A DNA stretch of 63,413 nucleotides from Fuerstiella sp. (lineage in GTDB: Bacteria > Planctomycetota > Planctomycetia > Planctomycetales > Planctomycetaceae), in NCBI GenBank assembly GCA_022843805.1, contig JALHMY010000050.1, positions 1 to 63,413 on the forward strand. Direction: 5' to 3'. Positions 37,125 to 47,301 of this stretch are shown here, piece by piece. A model generated the notes under the pieces. The model searched no databases and had not been told where the DNA came from. It was given only the letters and a program-made list of their open reading frames with translations. The number at the start of each line of letters is the position of its first letter. The stretch's first letter is position 1. Both the position numbers and the translations under genes were made by a program.

Positions 37125-38870
37125 ATGTATGGCTGGCAAATGAACTCACTGTATGAAAACAGCATTTTCTGGCTCGTTGTGGTCCTCGGTGTAGCAGGAT
37201 TCTTTGCCGTTCCGGCAGTTGCTCGGCAGTCAGATCCGGATGCTGAATATATTCCAGGCCCGGAGTCAGAACGACACGACGGAGTCCCTGAGGGAAAGAT
37301 TGCAGGCTCAGTCTGGACCAGCACGGTGTTCCGGGAGACGATTCGTGAGTACTCGGTCTATATCCCTGCTCAGTATGATGGTACACAGCCAGCCTGCCTG
37401 ATGGTCTTCCAGGATGGTCATGCCTATCTGGATCCAAAGGGTCAGTTTCGCGTTCCGATTGTCCTCGACAATCTGATTCATGCCGGCCAGCTGCCCGTGA
37501 TTATCGGTCTCTTCATCAATCCTGGACACCGGGGAGATGCGATTCCGGAGAATCGCTGGCGTCCGAACAACCGCAGTTTTGAATACGATACTCTCAGTGA
37601 CCAGTATGCCCGCTTCGTTGTTCAGGAACTGTTGCCGCATGTCATTGCGGAGCATGGACTGAAGATCTCTGAAGACCCCGCAGATCATGCAATCGGCGGC
37701 ATTTCAAGCGGTGGAATCTGTGCTTTTACCGCCGCATGGGAACATCCGGAGTGGTTCAGCAAAGTCCTGAGTCATGTGGGCAGCTTCACCAATATTCGTG
37801 GTGGTCACAACTATGCGGCACTCATCCGAAAAACGCCCCGGAAGCCGATTCGAGTATTCCTGCAGGATGGATCCAATGACCTCGATAATGAACATGGCAA
37901 CTGGTGGCTGTCGAACCTTCAGATGGAGGCGTCGCTGAAGTTCGCCAAGTACGATTATCAGTTTGTCGGAGGAACTGGCGGCCATAATGGACGCCACGGA
38001 GGTGCCATCCTGCCGGAATCACTCCGCTGGCTCTGGCGGGATCACGTTGTCAGCAGCGTTGGAAATACCAGCCAGCCCGGTACGTCAGAGAATCCTTCGG
38101 TCGACGCAGCCGCCGTTGATCCGGCAACCGTGTATGAAGATCTCTCAATTCGGTTTACAGGGGGAGAATACACCGATGCGGAGTTCCGTTATCGACTGGT
38201 CCGTCCGGCGGAAATTCAAACTGATGAAAGCTCCAAAGACAAAAAATTTCCGCTGGTTGTTTTTCTGCATGGAGCCGGTGAACGCGGAACAGATAACCTC
38301 AAACAACTGGCCTACTTTCCTGCTCAGATGGTTCAGCCTCAATGGCGAGAGAAATTTCCCTGCTACATTCTCGCTCCCCAGTGCCGCGATGATCGCAAGT
38401 GGATGAATGTTGACTGGTCAGCGCCAGAAGATCCAGCCCTGCCCGAAACCCCCAGCGAACAACTGCAGGCCGTGATGAATATGATCGCATGTACACTTAA
38501 CGAGCAGCAGGTTGATCCGGATCGGGTTTACATAACCGGTTTGTCAATGGGGGGATTTGGAACTTGGGACCTGTGCATGCGGAATCCCGAGATGTTTGCT
38601 GCTGCAGCCCCTGTTTGTGCGGGGGCTGACACAACGAGAATGAGTCTTTTGAAGGGTACACCAGTTTGGATGGTGCATGGAGACAAGGATCAGGTGGTGT
38701 CGGTGGAGCGAAGTCGCAGTGCTGCTGATGCTCTTCGACAAGCGGGCGGGAAGCCGGTCTATGTCGAATTGCCGGGAGTTGGTCATAATTCGTGGACTCC
38801 GGGCTATTCAGACTACGATGGATTAGTACCGTGGCTGTTTCGGCAGCGCCGAGCTGCAGAGGAGGAGTGA
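37125..38870 (+). CDS. Exported double alpha/beta-hydrolase (esterase D-like plus carboxylesterase-like)
   Basis: 581 residues with an N-terminal signal segment. The first hydrolase (about 60-305) resembles enterochelin/feruloyl esterases: [20 protein letters not shown], nucleophile elbow [11 protein letters not shown], and a His in [12 protein letters not shown]. The second (about 340-575) resembles the prolyl-oligopeptidase/PHB-depolymerase-like class: [12 protein letters not shown], nucleophile elbow [12 protein letters not shown], Asp in VHGDKDQVV, His in PGVGHNSW. Both triads look intact, so it may act on ester-linked plant or algal polysaccharides, which is inference. It stands alone, followed by glgC. 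Confidence 0.87.
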   Translation: MYGWQMNSLYENSIFWLVVVLGVAGFFAVPAVARQSDPDAEYIPGPESERHDGVPEGKIAGSVWTSTVFRETIREYSVYIPAQYDGTQPACLMVFQDGHAYLDPKGQFRVPIVLDNLIHAGQLPVIIGLFINPGHRGDAIPENRWRPNNRSFEYDTLSDQYARFVVQELLPHVIAEHGLKISEDPADHAIGGISSGGICAFTAAWEHPEWFSKVLSHVGSFTNIRGGHNYAALIRKTPRKPIRVFLQDGSNDLDNEHGNWWLSNLQMEASLKFAKYDYQFVGGTGGHNGRHGGAILPESLRWLWRDHVVSSVGNTSQPGTSENPSVDAAAVDPATVYEDLSIRFTGGEYTDAEFRYRLVRPAEIQTDESSKDKKFPLVVFLHGAGERGTDNLKQLAYFPAQMVQPQWREKFPCYILAPQCRDDRKWMNVDWSAPEDPALPETPSEQLQAVMNMIACTLNEQQVDPDRVYITGLSMGGFGTWDLCMRNPEMFAAAAPVCAGADTTRMSLLKGTPVWMVHGDKDQVVSVERSRSAADALRQAGGKPVYVELPGVGHNSWTPGYSDYDGLVPWLFRQRRAAEEE

Positions 38871-38959
38871 CCCTACTACACTCAGGGCGGTTAGCCGGTT
38901 TGAACAGATCCGTCTGCGACAACGTTTTCCACAAATTTCTGATTCAGGTTTTCGGTTGA

Positions 38960-40189
38960 ATGAGCATGCACAACTCGCTGGCTGTCGTTCTTGCCGGAGG
39001 CAAGGGTTCACGTCTGGATCCGCTGACTCGTGACCGCAGCAAACCAGCGGTACCGTTTGGCGGATGTTTTCGCATCATCGACTTTACTTTGTCGAATTGT
39101 CTGAACAGCGGACTGCGAAAGATTCTGGTTGTGACCCAGTACAAGGCGGCCAGTCTGGAGCGGCACATTGAGCTGGGGTGGCACTTCCTTCCGGCGGAAC
39201 TTGGGGAGTTCGTCAACGTGCGTCCACCGGAGCAGCGCGTGGATGAGAACTGGTATTTGGGAACAGCCGACGCAATCTACCAGAATATTTACACGATTGA
39301 GAAAGTGCGACCGCGTTATATTGTGATACTGAGCGGAGACCACATCTATCGCATGAATTACTCGCGGTTTGTTTCGGACCATATTGAAGCGAAGGCGGAT
39401 GCCAGCATCGCCTGTCTGCCAGTGCCTCTGGAAGAAGGCCGGCGATTTGGAGTCATGCAGATTGATGAAACGCGTCGAGTCATCAGTTTTCGTGAGAAGC
39501 CATCCAATCCCGACAGCATGCCAGGCTTTCCGGAAAAGTGCCTCGCGTCGATGGGAATTTATGTGTTTAACACGGACTTTCTCTTCGAACAGTTGTGTAT
39601 CGACGCCAATGAGCCGGGAAGCAATCGAGACTTCGGCAGAGATATTATTCCCTCAATTATTGAATCGAGCCATGTGCGTGCATGGCCGTTTCAGAAATCT
39701 GATACGGGTGAACCTGAATACTGGCGGGATGTGGGAACCCTGGATTCCTATTTTGAAGCCAACATGGATCTGATTTCCGTATCTCCGGATTTGAATCTTT
39801 ACGATCCTGACTGGCCGATTCGAACCTATCAGCCCCCCCTGCCGCCTCCCAAGTTTGTTTTTAATGATGCGAATGTGGAATCGCCGCGCGTGGGTCATGC
39901 CATGGATAGTCTTGTTTGTTCGGGAACTGTCATTTCAGGAGGAGCGGTTGAGCGCAGCGTTTTGTCGCCGAGGGTTCGCGTCAACAGTTACTCGCACGTG
40001 CAGAATTCGATACTTTTTGAAGGGGTCGAGGTGGGTCGACATTGCCGGATTGAGCGAGCCATCATCGACAAAGGTGTTCGAATTCCGGATGGAACACGGA
40101 TAGGTATTAATCGTGAAGAAGATCTGGCACGAGGTCTGACGGTGACGGAAAGTGGAATTGTAGCGGTCGCAAGGAACGTACGGTTCTGA
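38960..40189 (+). CDS. glgC: Glucose-1-phosphate adenylyltransferase
   Basis: 409 residues, full-length ADP-glucose pyrophosphorylase. N-terminal nucleotide-binding VVLAGGKGSRLDPLTRDRSK and AVPFGGCFRIIDFTLSNC, catalytic Asp region ILSGDHIYRMNY, sugar-phosphate site FREKPSNP, ADP-glucose loop EPEYWRDVGTLDSYFEAN, and a left-handed beta-helix C-terminal domain (VERSVLSPRVRVNS, NSILFEGVEVGRHC). First committed step of glycogen synthesis. No other glg gene lies in the window. Confidence 0.96.
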   Translation: MSMHNSLAVVLAGGKGSRLDPLTRDRSKPAVPFGGCFRIIDFTLSNCLNSGLRKILVVTQYKAASLERHIELGWHFLPAELGEFVNVRPPEQRVDENWYLGTADAIYQNIYTIEKVRPRYIVILSGDHIYRMNYSRFVSDHIEAKADASIACLPVPLEEGRRFGVMQIDETRRVISFREKPSNPDSMPGFPEKCLASMGIYVFNTDFLFEQLCIDANEPGSNRDFGRDIIPSIIESSHVRAWPFQKSDTGEPEYWRDVGTLDSYFEANMDLISVSPDLNLYDPDWPIRTYQPPLPPPKFVFNDANVESPRVGHAMDSLVCSGTVISGGAVERSVLSPRVRVNSYSHVQNSILFEGVEVGRHCRIERAIIDKGVRIPDGTRIGINREEDLARGLTVTESGIVAVARNVRF

Positions 40190-40463
40190 GGCTGACTGGA
40201 AATTCCGGGCATCAGCTTTTCCGGAAGATGCCGAAGTTCAGGCGAATCCTGCTGAATTACTCGTGCTCAATCGTTTGGATTAGTGCAATTCGTACAGTTT
40301 TCGGGTGTTTCCCGCCGTTCAGTGAGACTCAGGTGAGTAGCATTCAGGGGCTTGCTAAACAGGGGTTTGGGATGGCCATGGATTTTGAGACTGTTCGAAA
40401 GTGAGCGACACTGCCATAATCGGTAGCCATTGTTTTGTCGGGATTGAGTTCGAAAGCCCAAAT

Positions 40464-40949
40464 ATGTCTGATTTTGAAGAGCGATTGCAGCGAGCAATTC
40501 AACGCGGCCAGCAGTTCAAAGAAGCTGAAGGTGCGATTACAGGTACCGGTGCGGGTACTGAAGAGGACCTGCGCACTCAGCATTCCTCGCTGCGAAATGA
40601 ACTAACCGAGCATATTGAAGGGTGCCTGCGAAAGCTGTGTGACCACTTTCCGGGATTCGAATTCAACTCGGTGCTGAACGAAAAAGGCTGGGGAGCTCGC
40701 ATCAGCCGTGACGATCTGAACCTCAAAGCAGGATTCAGCAAGACCGAATACAGTCGGCTTGAGGTTCTGATTCGACCATTCTCCGACGCTCATATCGTTG
40801 AAATTGCGACAAAGGGCACGATTCGAAATCGAGAATCGCTGAATCGAAGTAACTTCCGCTTTCTGGCTGACGCGAAACTCGAAATTCTGAAGCAGATGGT
40901 GGATTCGATTGCTCTTGAGTTTGCTGAACAGTATTCAGCGAATCGCTGA
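40464..40949 (+). CDS. Hypothetical cytoplasmic protein
   Basis: 161 residues from ATG 40464; a GTG at 40401 would add 21 unconvincing residues. No signal or membrane segment. N-terminal amphipathic helix (FEERLQRAIQRGQQFKEAE), then a mixed alpha/beta part with FEFNSVLNEKGWGARISRDD, YSRLEVLIRPFSDAHIVEIA and a C-terminal helix. I do not recognise a domain. The 274-bp gap before it has no visible element. Confidence 0.7.
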   Translation: MSDFEERLQRAIQRGQQFKEAEGAITGTGAGTEEDLRTQHSSLRNELTEHIEGCLRKLCDHFPGFEFNSVLNEKGWGARISRDDLNLKAGFSKTEYSRLEVLIRPFSDAHIVEIATKGTIRNRESLNRSNFRFLADAKLEILKQMVDSIALEFAEQYSANR

Positions 40950-41038
40950 GTTCGTACTGCCATACCCTACAAATCCCTGAATGCAGGCGCTGGACCAATC
41001 GGGTACGTCAGGACAGCAACTTCTTCAGCTCGCTTTTC

Positions 41039-42076
41039 TTACCTGACGCCTGCCGCCGGGGGAAATGCGCTGCGGTCCAGATTGCCGCCGGAAATGATCA
41101 CGGCAACTCGCTGACCTGCAAATCTTTCTCGATGAGTCATTGCAGCTGCCAGAGGCACAGCTCCGGAGGGTTCAGCAATTACCCGGAGTTCCGCCTGTAT
41201 CATCAGCGTGGCATCGATAATCGCCTGTTCGTCGACCAGAAGTACTCCGTCGACCAGTTGACGAATAATGGGAAACGTCAGATCTCCGAGGGGCGTTCGC
41301 AGTCCATCAGCAATCGTGTCGAAACGAACGTTTTGTTCGATACGTCCACTTTTGAGGCTGCGGTCAGCATCATCAGCGAGTGCAGGTTCGGCCGCATAGA
41401 CCTTCACTTTCGGGCAGAGCGACTTTATGGCGATGAGCGTTCCGCTCAGCAGCCCGCCTCCGCCGACTGGAACGATAACAGCGTCCGGTGCTGGTAACTG
41501 TTCCAGCAGCTCCAGAGCAACTGTACCCTGCCCGGCAATCACTCGGACATCGTTGTACGGATGAATCAGCTTCCCGCCGGTAGCCTTCATCACCTCCACC
41601 GCCATTGCCTCACGTGCGGCCGCCGTGGGTTCGCAGAGAATCGGTTCTGTTCCCAGCTGGCGGACAGCATTCAGCTTAACCTGAGCAGAGTTTCGGGGCA
41701 TCACGATATGCGGCTGAATACCCCGCATCAGTGCGGCTCTGGCAAGTGCTGCAGCATGGTTTCCGGATGAATGTGTGACGACTCCCGCGGATGCGTCTTC
41801 ATCGGACAGCGAGAAAACAGCGTTGCATGCACCTCGAGCCTTAAACGCTCCGATGTGCTGCAGATTCTCACATTTGAACCACAGATCCAGACCCAGTATC
41901 TCGTTCAGCCGCTCCGAGAACAGAACAGGAGTCTTAAGAACGGCCGATCGAATGCGATCGCCCGCCGCCACAATATCCGACAGACTGACGGCAAGTCCCT
42001 GCATAACGTATTCGCTGACCTCACCGGCTTCACGATCCGGACACCGGCCGTCAGAGTTCAACGGCGATTGAGACAT
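41039..42076 (-). CDS. PLP-dependent threonine/serine dehydratase
   Basis: 345 residues, fold type II PLP enzyme. The PLP lysine is in HIGAFKARGACNA, the phosphate loop is VPVGGGGLLSG, and SSGNHAAALA and PSGAVPLAA are as in catabolic threonine dehydratase and serine racemase. There is no C-terminal ACT domain, so it is not feedback-inhibited IlvA; more like TdcB or serine racemase. ATG 42004 (MQGLAVSLSDIV) may be the true start, since the first 24 residues are not family-like. Confidence 0.87.
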   Translation of the reverse strand: MSQSPLNSDGRCPDREAGEVSEYVMQGLAVSLSDIVAAGDRIRSAVLKTPVLFSERLNEILGLDLWFKCENLQHIGAFKARGACNAVFSLSDEDASAGVVTHSSGNHAAALARAALMRGIQPHIVMPRNSAQVKLNAVRQLGTEPILCEPTAAAREAMAVEVMKATGGKLIHPYNDVRVIAGQGTVALELLEQLPAPDAVIVPVGGGGLLSGTLIAIKSLCPKVKVYAAEPALADDADRSLKSGRIEQNVRFDTIADGLRTPLGDLTFPIIRQLVDGVLLVDEQAIIDATLMIQAELRVIAEPSGAVPLAAAMTHRERFAGQRVAVIISGGNLDRSAFPPAAGVR

Positions 42077-42170
42077 ACCGAAATGCTCTTCAGAAATTCC
42101 GAGGGGCCATCAAAACCATGTCAGGAATGTGCAATAGCGGCAGAGTCCCATTGCCGGGCGATCCCCCCGT

Positions 42171-42467
42171 TCATTCAGATTCAAGTGAACGGCAGACATG
42201 GGGAATTCGATCAACCAGTGGCAGCACGCGAGGTGCATAGACGGTTGTGAACCCTTTGGCCGTTCGATGCACATCCAGCGCCTGCTGTGACTCCCATCGC
42301 TCAATCAAAATGAACGTATCCGGAACAGAGGTGGATTCGTAAACCTCGAAACGAATGCAACCCGGCTCCTCCCGTGACAGTTTTGCCTGAAGCAGAAGAG
42401 CTTCCCGCAGTTCAGGCATTGAACTGCTTTCGCGGGCTGTGAGTATCACCGTCAAATCTACCATCAT
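42171..42467 (-). CDS. Antibiotic biosynthesis monooxygenase-domain protein (quinol monooxygenase-like)
   Basis: 98 residues, a single ferredoxin-like ABM domain: LTVILTARESSSMPELREAL, EEPGCIRFEVYESTSVPDTF, LIERWESQQALDVHRTAKGF. Family members include YgiN quinol monooxygenase and heme-degrading proteins. A catalytic role here is not certain. Same strand as the dehydratase, about 95 bp upstream of it. Confidence 0.85.
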   Translation of the reverse strand: MMVDLTVILTARESSSMPELREALLLQAKLSREEPGCIRFEVYESTSVPDTFILIERWESQQALDVHRTAKGFTTVYAPRVLPLVDRIPHVCRSLESE

Positions 42468-42577
42468 TCAATTTCCGGGACCCGGGACGTTGTTGATGAA
42501 ATGTGATTTTAAGCCGTCGCCTGCCGTTTCCGGTATCCGGCTGCTGTCAGCACAATAACTCTCCGCAGGAGTTCTGG

Positions 42578-43564
42578 CTACCGCAGGATGGTCGACTCAG
42601 AGTTCTCTTTCACAAGTAAGCCTCGACCAATCCCGTGCCATGGACGAATATCGATATTCCAGGGGCCATGAGAATCATCAAAGCTTCCGTAATCCCGGCG
42701 ATACTCATCCAGTCTCTGGAGTTTCTGGGCCACTGTCAGTTCACCTGGATGCTGCGTGACGGGTGAACGGCCCCACTGGATTTCCGATCCGCCTTTGGTG
42801 AGCAGCTGGTACTCCAGCTGATCCTGTTCCTCAGTAAATGCGACTCGACGCGGGACCAGAATCGCTTCAAGCTCCAGCTTTTCCCACCAGGATTTTTTAT
42901 CGTTTTCAGAACGATTGAGCACGGCCGCAAGCTGAGCTGCTCCTGAGACGGTCGGATCACCCCATGGCTGGCCCAGTCGTCCGGCAGGAACACTCGAAAC
43001 TCTTTCGATCACCGGATACCTCTGTATGTCAGCCTCTGTGAAATCCCGGGGCGGCAGCAGAATGGAATTGCGGTCGACTGGATAGAATCCATCCACGCCT
43101 TTTACCATCGCAACAGGTTCACGATAGATGACGTCAACGTACAGGTGGGCAGGGAATGACTTGCGAACCGATCGGACATTTTCGACCCATGGATGAGTAT
43201 AGAACGCCGCGGCAACTCGTTCGCTGAGCGTTTCATCGAGCAGCGATTCATCAGAATGCAGGCCAGCTCGCTCAAAGACCTGAGCGACCAGGTCGTCAGG
43301 AATCCATTCAGGAGGCGTATTCAGAGTGATCTGTTCCGGGCCCACCTGATACTCAGGCCGTTCCTTCAGCTGCGGCAGGTGCCGTGAAATGACGGGCATC
43401 AGCACCCAGAGCAGTGCCAGGGATGCGGTGACGGTCAGTTGTCGCGGCCGAAAGAACCAGTTAACGGAACGCCGTTTAGGGGCTGCTGCGGCAACTGGCG
43501 GTGCGATGATTGATTCTGATTTTCGGCTCTGACGTGGCTTTCTGTTAGGCGACCCCTTTGCCAT
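42578..43564 (-). CDS. FtsQ/DivIB-like POTRA membrane protein
   Basis: 328 residues from ATG 43564 (a GTG at 43639 is unlikely). Basic cytoplasmic tail, one membrane segment near 46-62 (LTVTASLALLWVLMPVI), then an extracytoplasmic part with a POTRA-like pattern: VAAAFYTHPWVENVRSVRKS, FPAHLYVDVIYREPVAMVKG, FYPVDRNSILLPP. That order (helix, W-x-x-x-V, strand, PVA, Y-x-V-D) is that of FtsQ/DivIB. Planctomycetes lack FtsZ, so its role in division or wall synthesis is open. No dcw cluster gene is adjacent. Family call by pattern only. Confidence 0.65.
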   Translation of the reverse strand: MAKGSPNRKPRQSRKSESIIAPPVAAAAPKRRSVNWFFRPRQLTVTASLALLWVLMPVISRHLPQLKERPEYQVGPEQITLNTPPEWIPDDLVAQVFERAGLHSDESLLDETLSERVAAAFYTHPWVENVRSVRKSFPAHLYVDVIYREPVAMVKGVDGFYPVDRNSILLPPRDFTEADIQRYPVIERVSSVPAGRLGQPWGDPTVSGAAQLAAVLNRSENDKKSWWEKLELEAILVPRRVAFTEEQDQLEYQLLTKGGSEIQWGRSPVTQHPGELTVAQKLQRLDEYRRDYGSFDDSHGPWNIDIRPWHGIGRGLLVKENSESTILR

Positions 43565-44392
43565 AGATGGTTGTATCCCTTCGGTTTCAGAAACTGTGGT
43601 GAGGTATGGAGAACACCCTGACAAAACCTGCGCGTCCACGGAGGTTTTTTTCGGGGTTCTTAAAGATTGTTCCCGCTCAATGAGCTGGCGGACGAGACTG
43701 ATTCGCGTTTTGGCTGCGAAAGATCAGAATGATGATCCGGCCCTGCAGATGACGACGGCTGCGAAAACCTCAACGTCCGCCAGACTGGGACCGCGAAATC
43801 GTCCGTTGAGGGGAGGGGCGGGAAAACAATGGGTAAAGTCCTGCGGTGGCGGCCACACAATCGCTACACCGGCAGGACCGAAAACTGGCTGTCGACAGTT
43901 AGTGTTGTAATCCGGAAAGCGGATTTATGGCCCCTGGAACCCCTGAAAACCGGTTAAACCGGTTGTTGGCATTCGTCAGATTTATCGACAGTCCGTGTGA
44001 ACCTGGAGTTTTCACTGTTTACTTTACGTCAGCAGGGATTGGTATGATCCGCATGAATGCTGTATCCGGAATGGATCCAGTCGTCAGAATGGTTATGTAC
44101 GGAAAGATCACGAAGACTTGGGGCCAGGATAACTAAATGGCGATGACTGGACGGCTTTTGACTGCTTTGCGGACTAGCGAAGCACGGCGGTCTCTTCAGT
44201 GAAAGGCCGTTTGACCGTCGGATTTTCGAATCATATATTCGTCTGGACGTTACGTTCGGCAAGTTCGATTCGTTAATGTCTCAAAGTGGGTGGTTTCACT
44301 GAGGAAATCAGCAACATACGGCATGACGCCGCTCTGAACAGAGCAACGAGGGGCTGGTCTGCGAGATTTATCGCGGACCATGGGAGCGTGTC
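43565..44392. other. Long intergenic region, no supported gene
   Basis: About 830 bp between divergent genes. Short open frames on both strands have no signal, domain or ribosome-binding site. Two copies of the palindrome AACCGGTT lie at 43948-43955 and 43957-43964. No RNA gene was recognised. Confidence 0.5.
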
Positions 44393-46045
44393 ATGCGTCA
44401 TCGAGTCCGCCAGCCGATGTGGAGTGTGGTCGGTCTGACCATCTGGATCTTTGCAGCGGTGCCTGTTTCATGGGCGGCTGAGGAAGCCTCGGTTGATATC
44501 TCCGTCTATGCAGACGCCTCTGAGGCTCGCAGGGCCGGTGAGGAGCTGGAGACGAGTCGGCAGTGGCTGCAGGCGATCGAGTTGTATGAGGCTTCGCTGA
44601 AACGCTGGGAGAACGATGAAGGCCTGACCTACGCACTGCGACGCACTCGAATTCATTTCGGCATTGATCGCCGATATACCGATCGCAGTTTTGAAGATCG
44701 TCTGCTGACCCAGGGGCGAGCAGAAGTTCTGGATCTTTTCGAGGACATTCTTGCTCGTATCCAGTTTGAATATGTTGATAACGTGACGGTGACGAAGTTT
44801 GTGTCACACGGAACGGAAAGCCTGTATATGGCTTTGGGCAATGAACGGTTTCTCGCCCGGAATGTCAGCAGCGATCGTCGCGGTGGTGCAGAGAAAATTC
44901 GACAGACTCTGATACGCGACTACTGGAATCGCCGCGTTGAAACTCGTTCAGACGCTCGCATGCTGATCACCTCTGTCTGCGAAATGGTCTCCCGGGAGCT
45001 GGGTTTGGCGAGCACTCCGGTAGCTCTTGAGTACATTTTCGGCGGCTGCAATGCGCTCGATGAGTACAGCAACTTTCTCACGCCGGATCGCTACAGTGAC
45101 TTATTTGGCAGTATTCAGGGCGAACTGGTCGGGATCGGCATTGAAATGAAGGCCGAAAAAGGCAAGGGCATGTACCTCGTCAACGTTCTGCTCGACAGCC
45201 CCGCGGAAGAAGGCGGGCTGCGTCCGGAAGACTATATCGTTGCCATTGATGGGGATGATTGCCGGGAAAAAACAACGGATGAGGCTGCTCAGCGACTAAA
45301 GGGTGTCAGCGGCAGTCGAGTGACCCTGAACTGGGAGACTCCGGGTGGCGATCAGCGAACCGGTGAATTCATCCGAAGGCGAGTTCACATCCGCAGTATC
45401 ACTCGCGCCGTACTTCTGGATTCCACTACCGGAATCGGATATATCCGAATGGAGGGCTTTCAGAACTCGACGGCCGATGAACTGGACGAAGCACTCAGAA
45501 CGCTGGAGCGTCAGGGCATGAAAGCGCTGATCTGGGATCTTCGTGGCAATCCGGGAGGTCTTCTGGAAACTGCCGCTGCTGTACTGGACCGTTTCATCGG
45601 CGAAGGAATCCTTGTAACAACCAAGGGCCGATCACCTGACCAGAATCAGATCTTTCGTGCCAACGGCAATAATACTCGTCGTTATCCTCTGGCACTTGTT
45701 GTTGATGAAAACAGTGCGAGTGCCAGTGAGATTGTCGCCGGAGCCATTCACGATCATCGACGCGGAGTGATTGTTGGACGAAAGACTTATGGGAAATGGT
45801 CTGTTCAAAGTATTATCCGGTTGCGGGGAGAAGCCGATCTGGGCCTGAAGCTGACGACGGCAAAGTTCTATTCACCAGACGATCAGAACTATTCGGGCCG
45901 AGGCATCGCTCCGGATGTCAGTGTGCCCCTGCCGGTGGATGTTCACCGCTCGTTCTTCCGCCGTCGAACGCCGGATGAACTGTCTGAGGATCCCGACATT
46001 GCCAGAGCCATGGAAGTTCTGCAGAGCCGACTGACTCGCAATTAG
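44393..46045 (+). CDS. S41-family C-terminal processing peptidase
   Basis: 550 residues with a signal peptide (WSVVGLTIWIFAAVPVSWAA). A helical N-terminal region with TPR-like start, then a PDZ domain (about 235-315, LVGIGIEMKAEKGKGMYLVN, PAEEGGLRPEDYIVAIDG), then the S41 core: GYIRMEGFQNSTADELDEAL, LIWDLRGNPGGLLETA, nucleophile Ser in DENSASASEIVAGA (about 440), and Lys in GRKTYGKWSVQ (about 466). Periplasmic CtpA-like protease. The long helical insert between residues 100 and 220 is larger than in E. coli Prc homologues of this size. Confidence 0.92.
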   Translation: MRHRVRQPMWSVVGLTIWIFAAVPVSWAAEEASVDISVYADASEARRAGEELETSRQWLQAIELYEASLKRWENDEGLTYALRRTRIHFGIDRRYTDRSFEDRLLTQGRAEVLDLFEDILARIQFEYVDNVTVTKFVSHGTESLYMALGNERFLARNVSSDRRGGAEKIRQTLIRDYWNRRVETRSDARMLITSVCEMVSRELGLASTPVALEYIFGGCNALDEYSNFLTPDRYSDLFGSIQGELVGIGIEMKAEKGKGMYLVNVLLDSPAEEGGLRPEDYIVAIDGDDCREKTTDEAAQRLKGVSGSRVTLNWETPGGDQRTGEFIRRRVHIRSITRAVLLDSTTGIGYIRMEGFQNSTADELDEALRTLERQGMKALIWDLRGNPGGLLETAAAVLDRFIGEGILVTTKGRSPDQNQIFRANGNNTRRYPLALVVDENSASASEIVAGAIHDHRRGVIVGRKTYGKWSVQSIIRLRGEADLGLKLTTAKFYSPDDQNYSGRGIAPDVSVPLPVDVHRSFFRRRTPDELSEDPDIARAMEVLQSRLTRN

Positions 46046-46107
46046 CAGGGCGTTTCGCCTGAAGCCGAGTTCGGGTTTGGCAGTTTGCACGATGCATTCG
46101 GCGCGTT

Positions 46108-47130
46108 TTGAACATTCGGATTCTGAGCACAATCCATGACTGTCCATGCATTGAAAAAAGAATGGCCGGACTGCAGTCAGCTGCAGGTTTCAGGGTTTGC
46201 TCAGAGTGCCATCATTTGTGGGGGGACATGCGACGCGCGAGGCTGCATGTGACGATTGCACTGCTTAACAACAGTCACGGAACTCGCCCGAAAGTGACTT
46301 TGGATCATCATGTTCCGGAAGGGATTACAGGGCTGGCAACGGCCGCGGAATCGGAAAGCATTCTGGTTGGTTCCGCAACGGGCCAGCTGACACTGATGAG
46401 TCGGACGGGTGAAATTCTCGCGACGGATCGCAGCTTTCGTGACCTCAGTCTGCTGGCCATTGCCGATGCCGGCAATTTTGGAGCGGCCGTCGTTAATGAT
46501 GACCGGCTGGTTTGTTTCGACAGTTCATTATCGCGAATCTGGGATGTCAGAATTACGGGGCGCATTACCGCGCTGGCCATCGCACCTCACGGAGGACATC
46601 TGGCGTTCAGCACTGATGGGTGTCGCACTCATATTGTGACTGTCGACAAGCGCGAACTCGCACAAATCGACACTCTGCGTCCCCTCGATCACCTGGCCTT
46701 TCTTTCCGAAGAACCAGCACTGATTGGTGCGGCCGAATTCGGAAGCCTCTGCAGCTACCAGCTCGATGGCCGTGAGGACTGGAACGAAAATGTGATGAAC
46801 AATATTGGCGACATTTCTGTTTCCGGCTGTGGTCGCCGGATTTTGCTGTCCGCTTTCAATCATGGCATTCAGGTCTACAACCGCAGCGGGAAGCAGCGAG
46901 GATCTTTTATGCTGGATGGGATTCCCAACCGCGTTTCAGCCTCCGACAATCGCACTCGAATTGCTGCAATCACGCTGGAAAATCGCGTTTACTGGCTCAA
47001 TTTTGATGGCGCTGTGCAGTGGGTAGCCGATTTATCCGCAGATTCTCCTCAGTTTATCCAAACGGGAGCCATGGGAGATCGCCTGCTGCTGGTTACGTCA
47101 TCCGGACGGCTTCTGCAGCTTGAATGGTAG
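46108..47130 (+). CDS. Beta-propeller protein with possible N-terminal zinc-ribbon
   Basis: 340 residues if the TTG at 46108 is used. ATG 46162 and ATG 46228 (after GGGGGGAC) are alternatives. The body is a WD40/PQQ-like propeller with recurring patterns such as ILVGSATGQLTLMSRTGEIL, LAIAPHGGHLAFSTDG, GIQVYNRSGKQRGSFML, RVYWLNFDGAVQWVADL. The N-terminus in the long form has CPCIEKRM ... FRVCSECHHLWG, which resembles a two-CxxC zinc ribbon with one spacing error. No signal peptide in any form, so cytoplasmic. Function unknown. Confidence 0.72.
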   Translation: MNIRILSTIHDCPCIEKRMAGLQSAAGFRVCSECHHLWGDMRRARLHVTIALLNNSHGTRPKVTLDHHVPEGITGLATAAESESILVGSATGQLTLMSRTGEILATDRSFRDLSLLAIADAGNFGAAVVNDDRLVCFDSSLSRIWDVRITGRITALAIAPHGGHLAFSTDGCRTHIVTVDKRELAQIDTLRPLDHLAFLSEEPALIGAAEFGSLCSYQLDGREDWNENVMNNIGDISVSGCGRRILLSAFNHGIQVYNRSGKQRGSFMLDGIPNRVSASDNRTRIAAITLENRVYWLNFDGAVQWVADLSADSPQFIQTGAMGDRLLLVTSSGRLLQLEW

Positions 47131-47301
47131 TGGGACTCGGCCAAAATCCGCAGTTGCCCGGTTGCCGTCTGAAAACAGAAAATGCTGAAAAATGTTTATC
47201 ATCATCCCATTCGGATGACACTGATTGCATCTGAGCGACTCGGCGATAAAATAGACAGGGAAATGAAGAAGTCTCCTTCCTGAAAGCTTCGGAGCGATCC
47301 G

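Noticed and set aside
43596..44136. Two short plus-strand frames in the long gap
   Set aside because: No domain, atypical composition, no ribosome-binding site.
44220..44280. tRNA-like TTCGATTCGTT stretch
   Set aside because: No acceptor stem or anticodon arm can be built around it.
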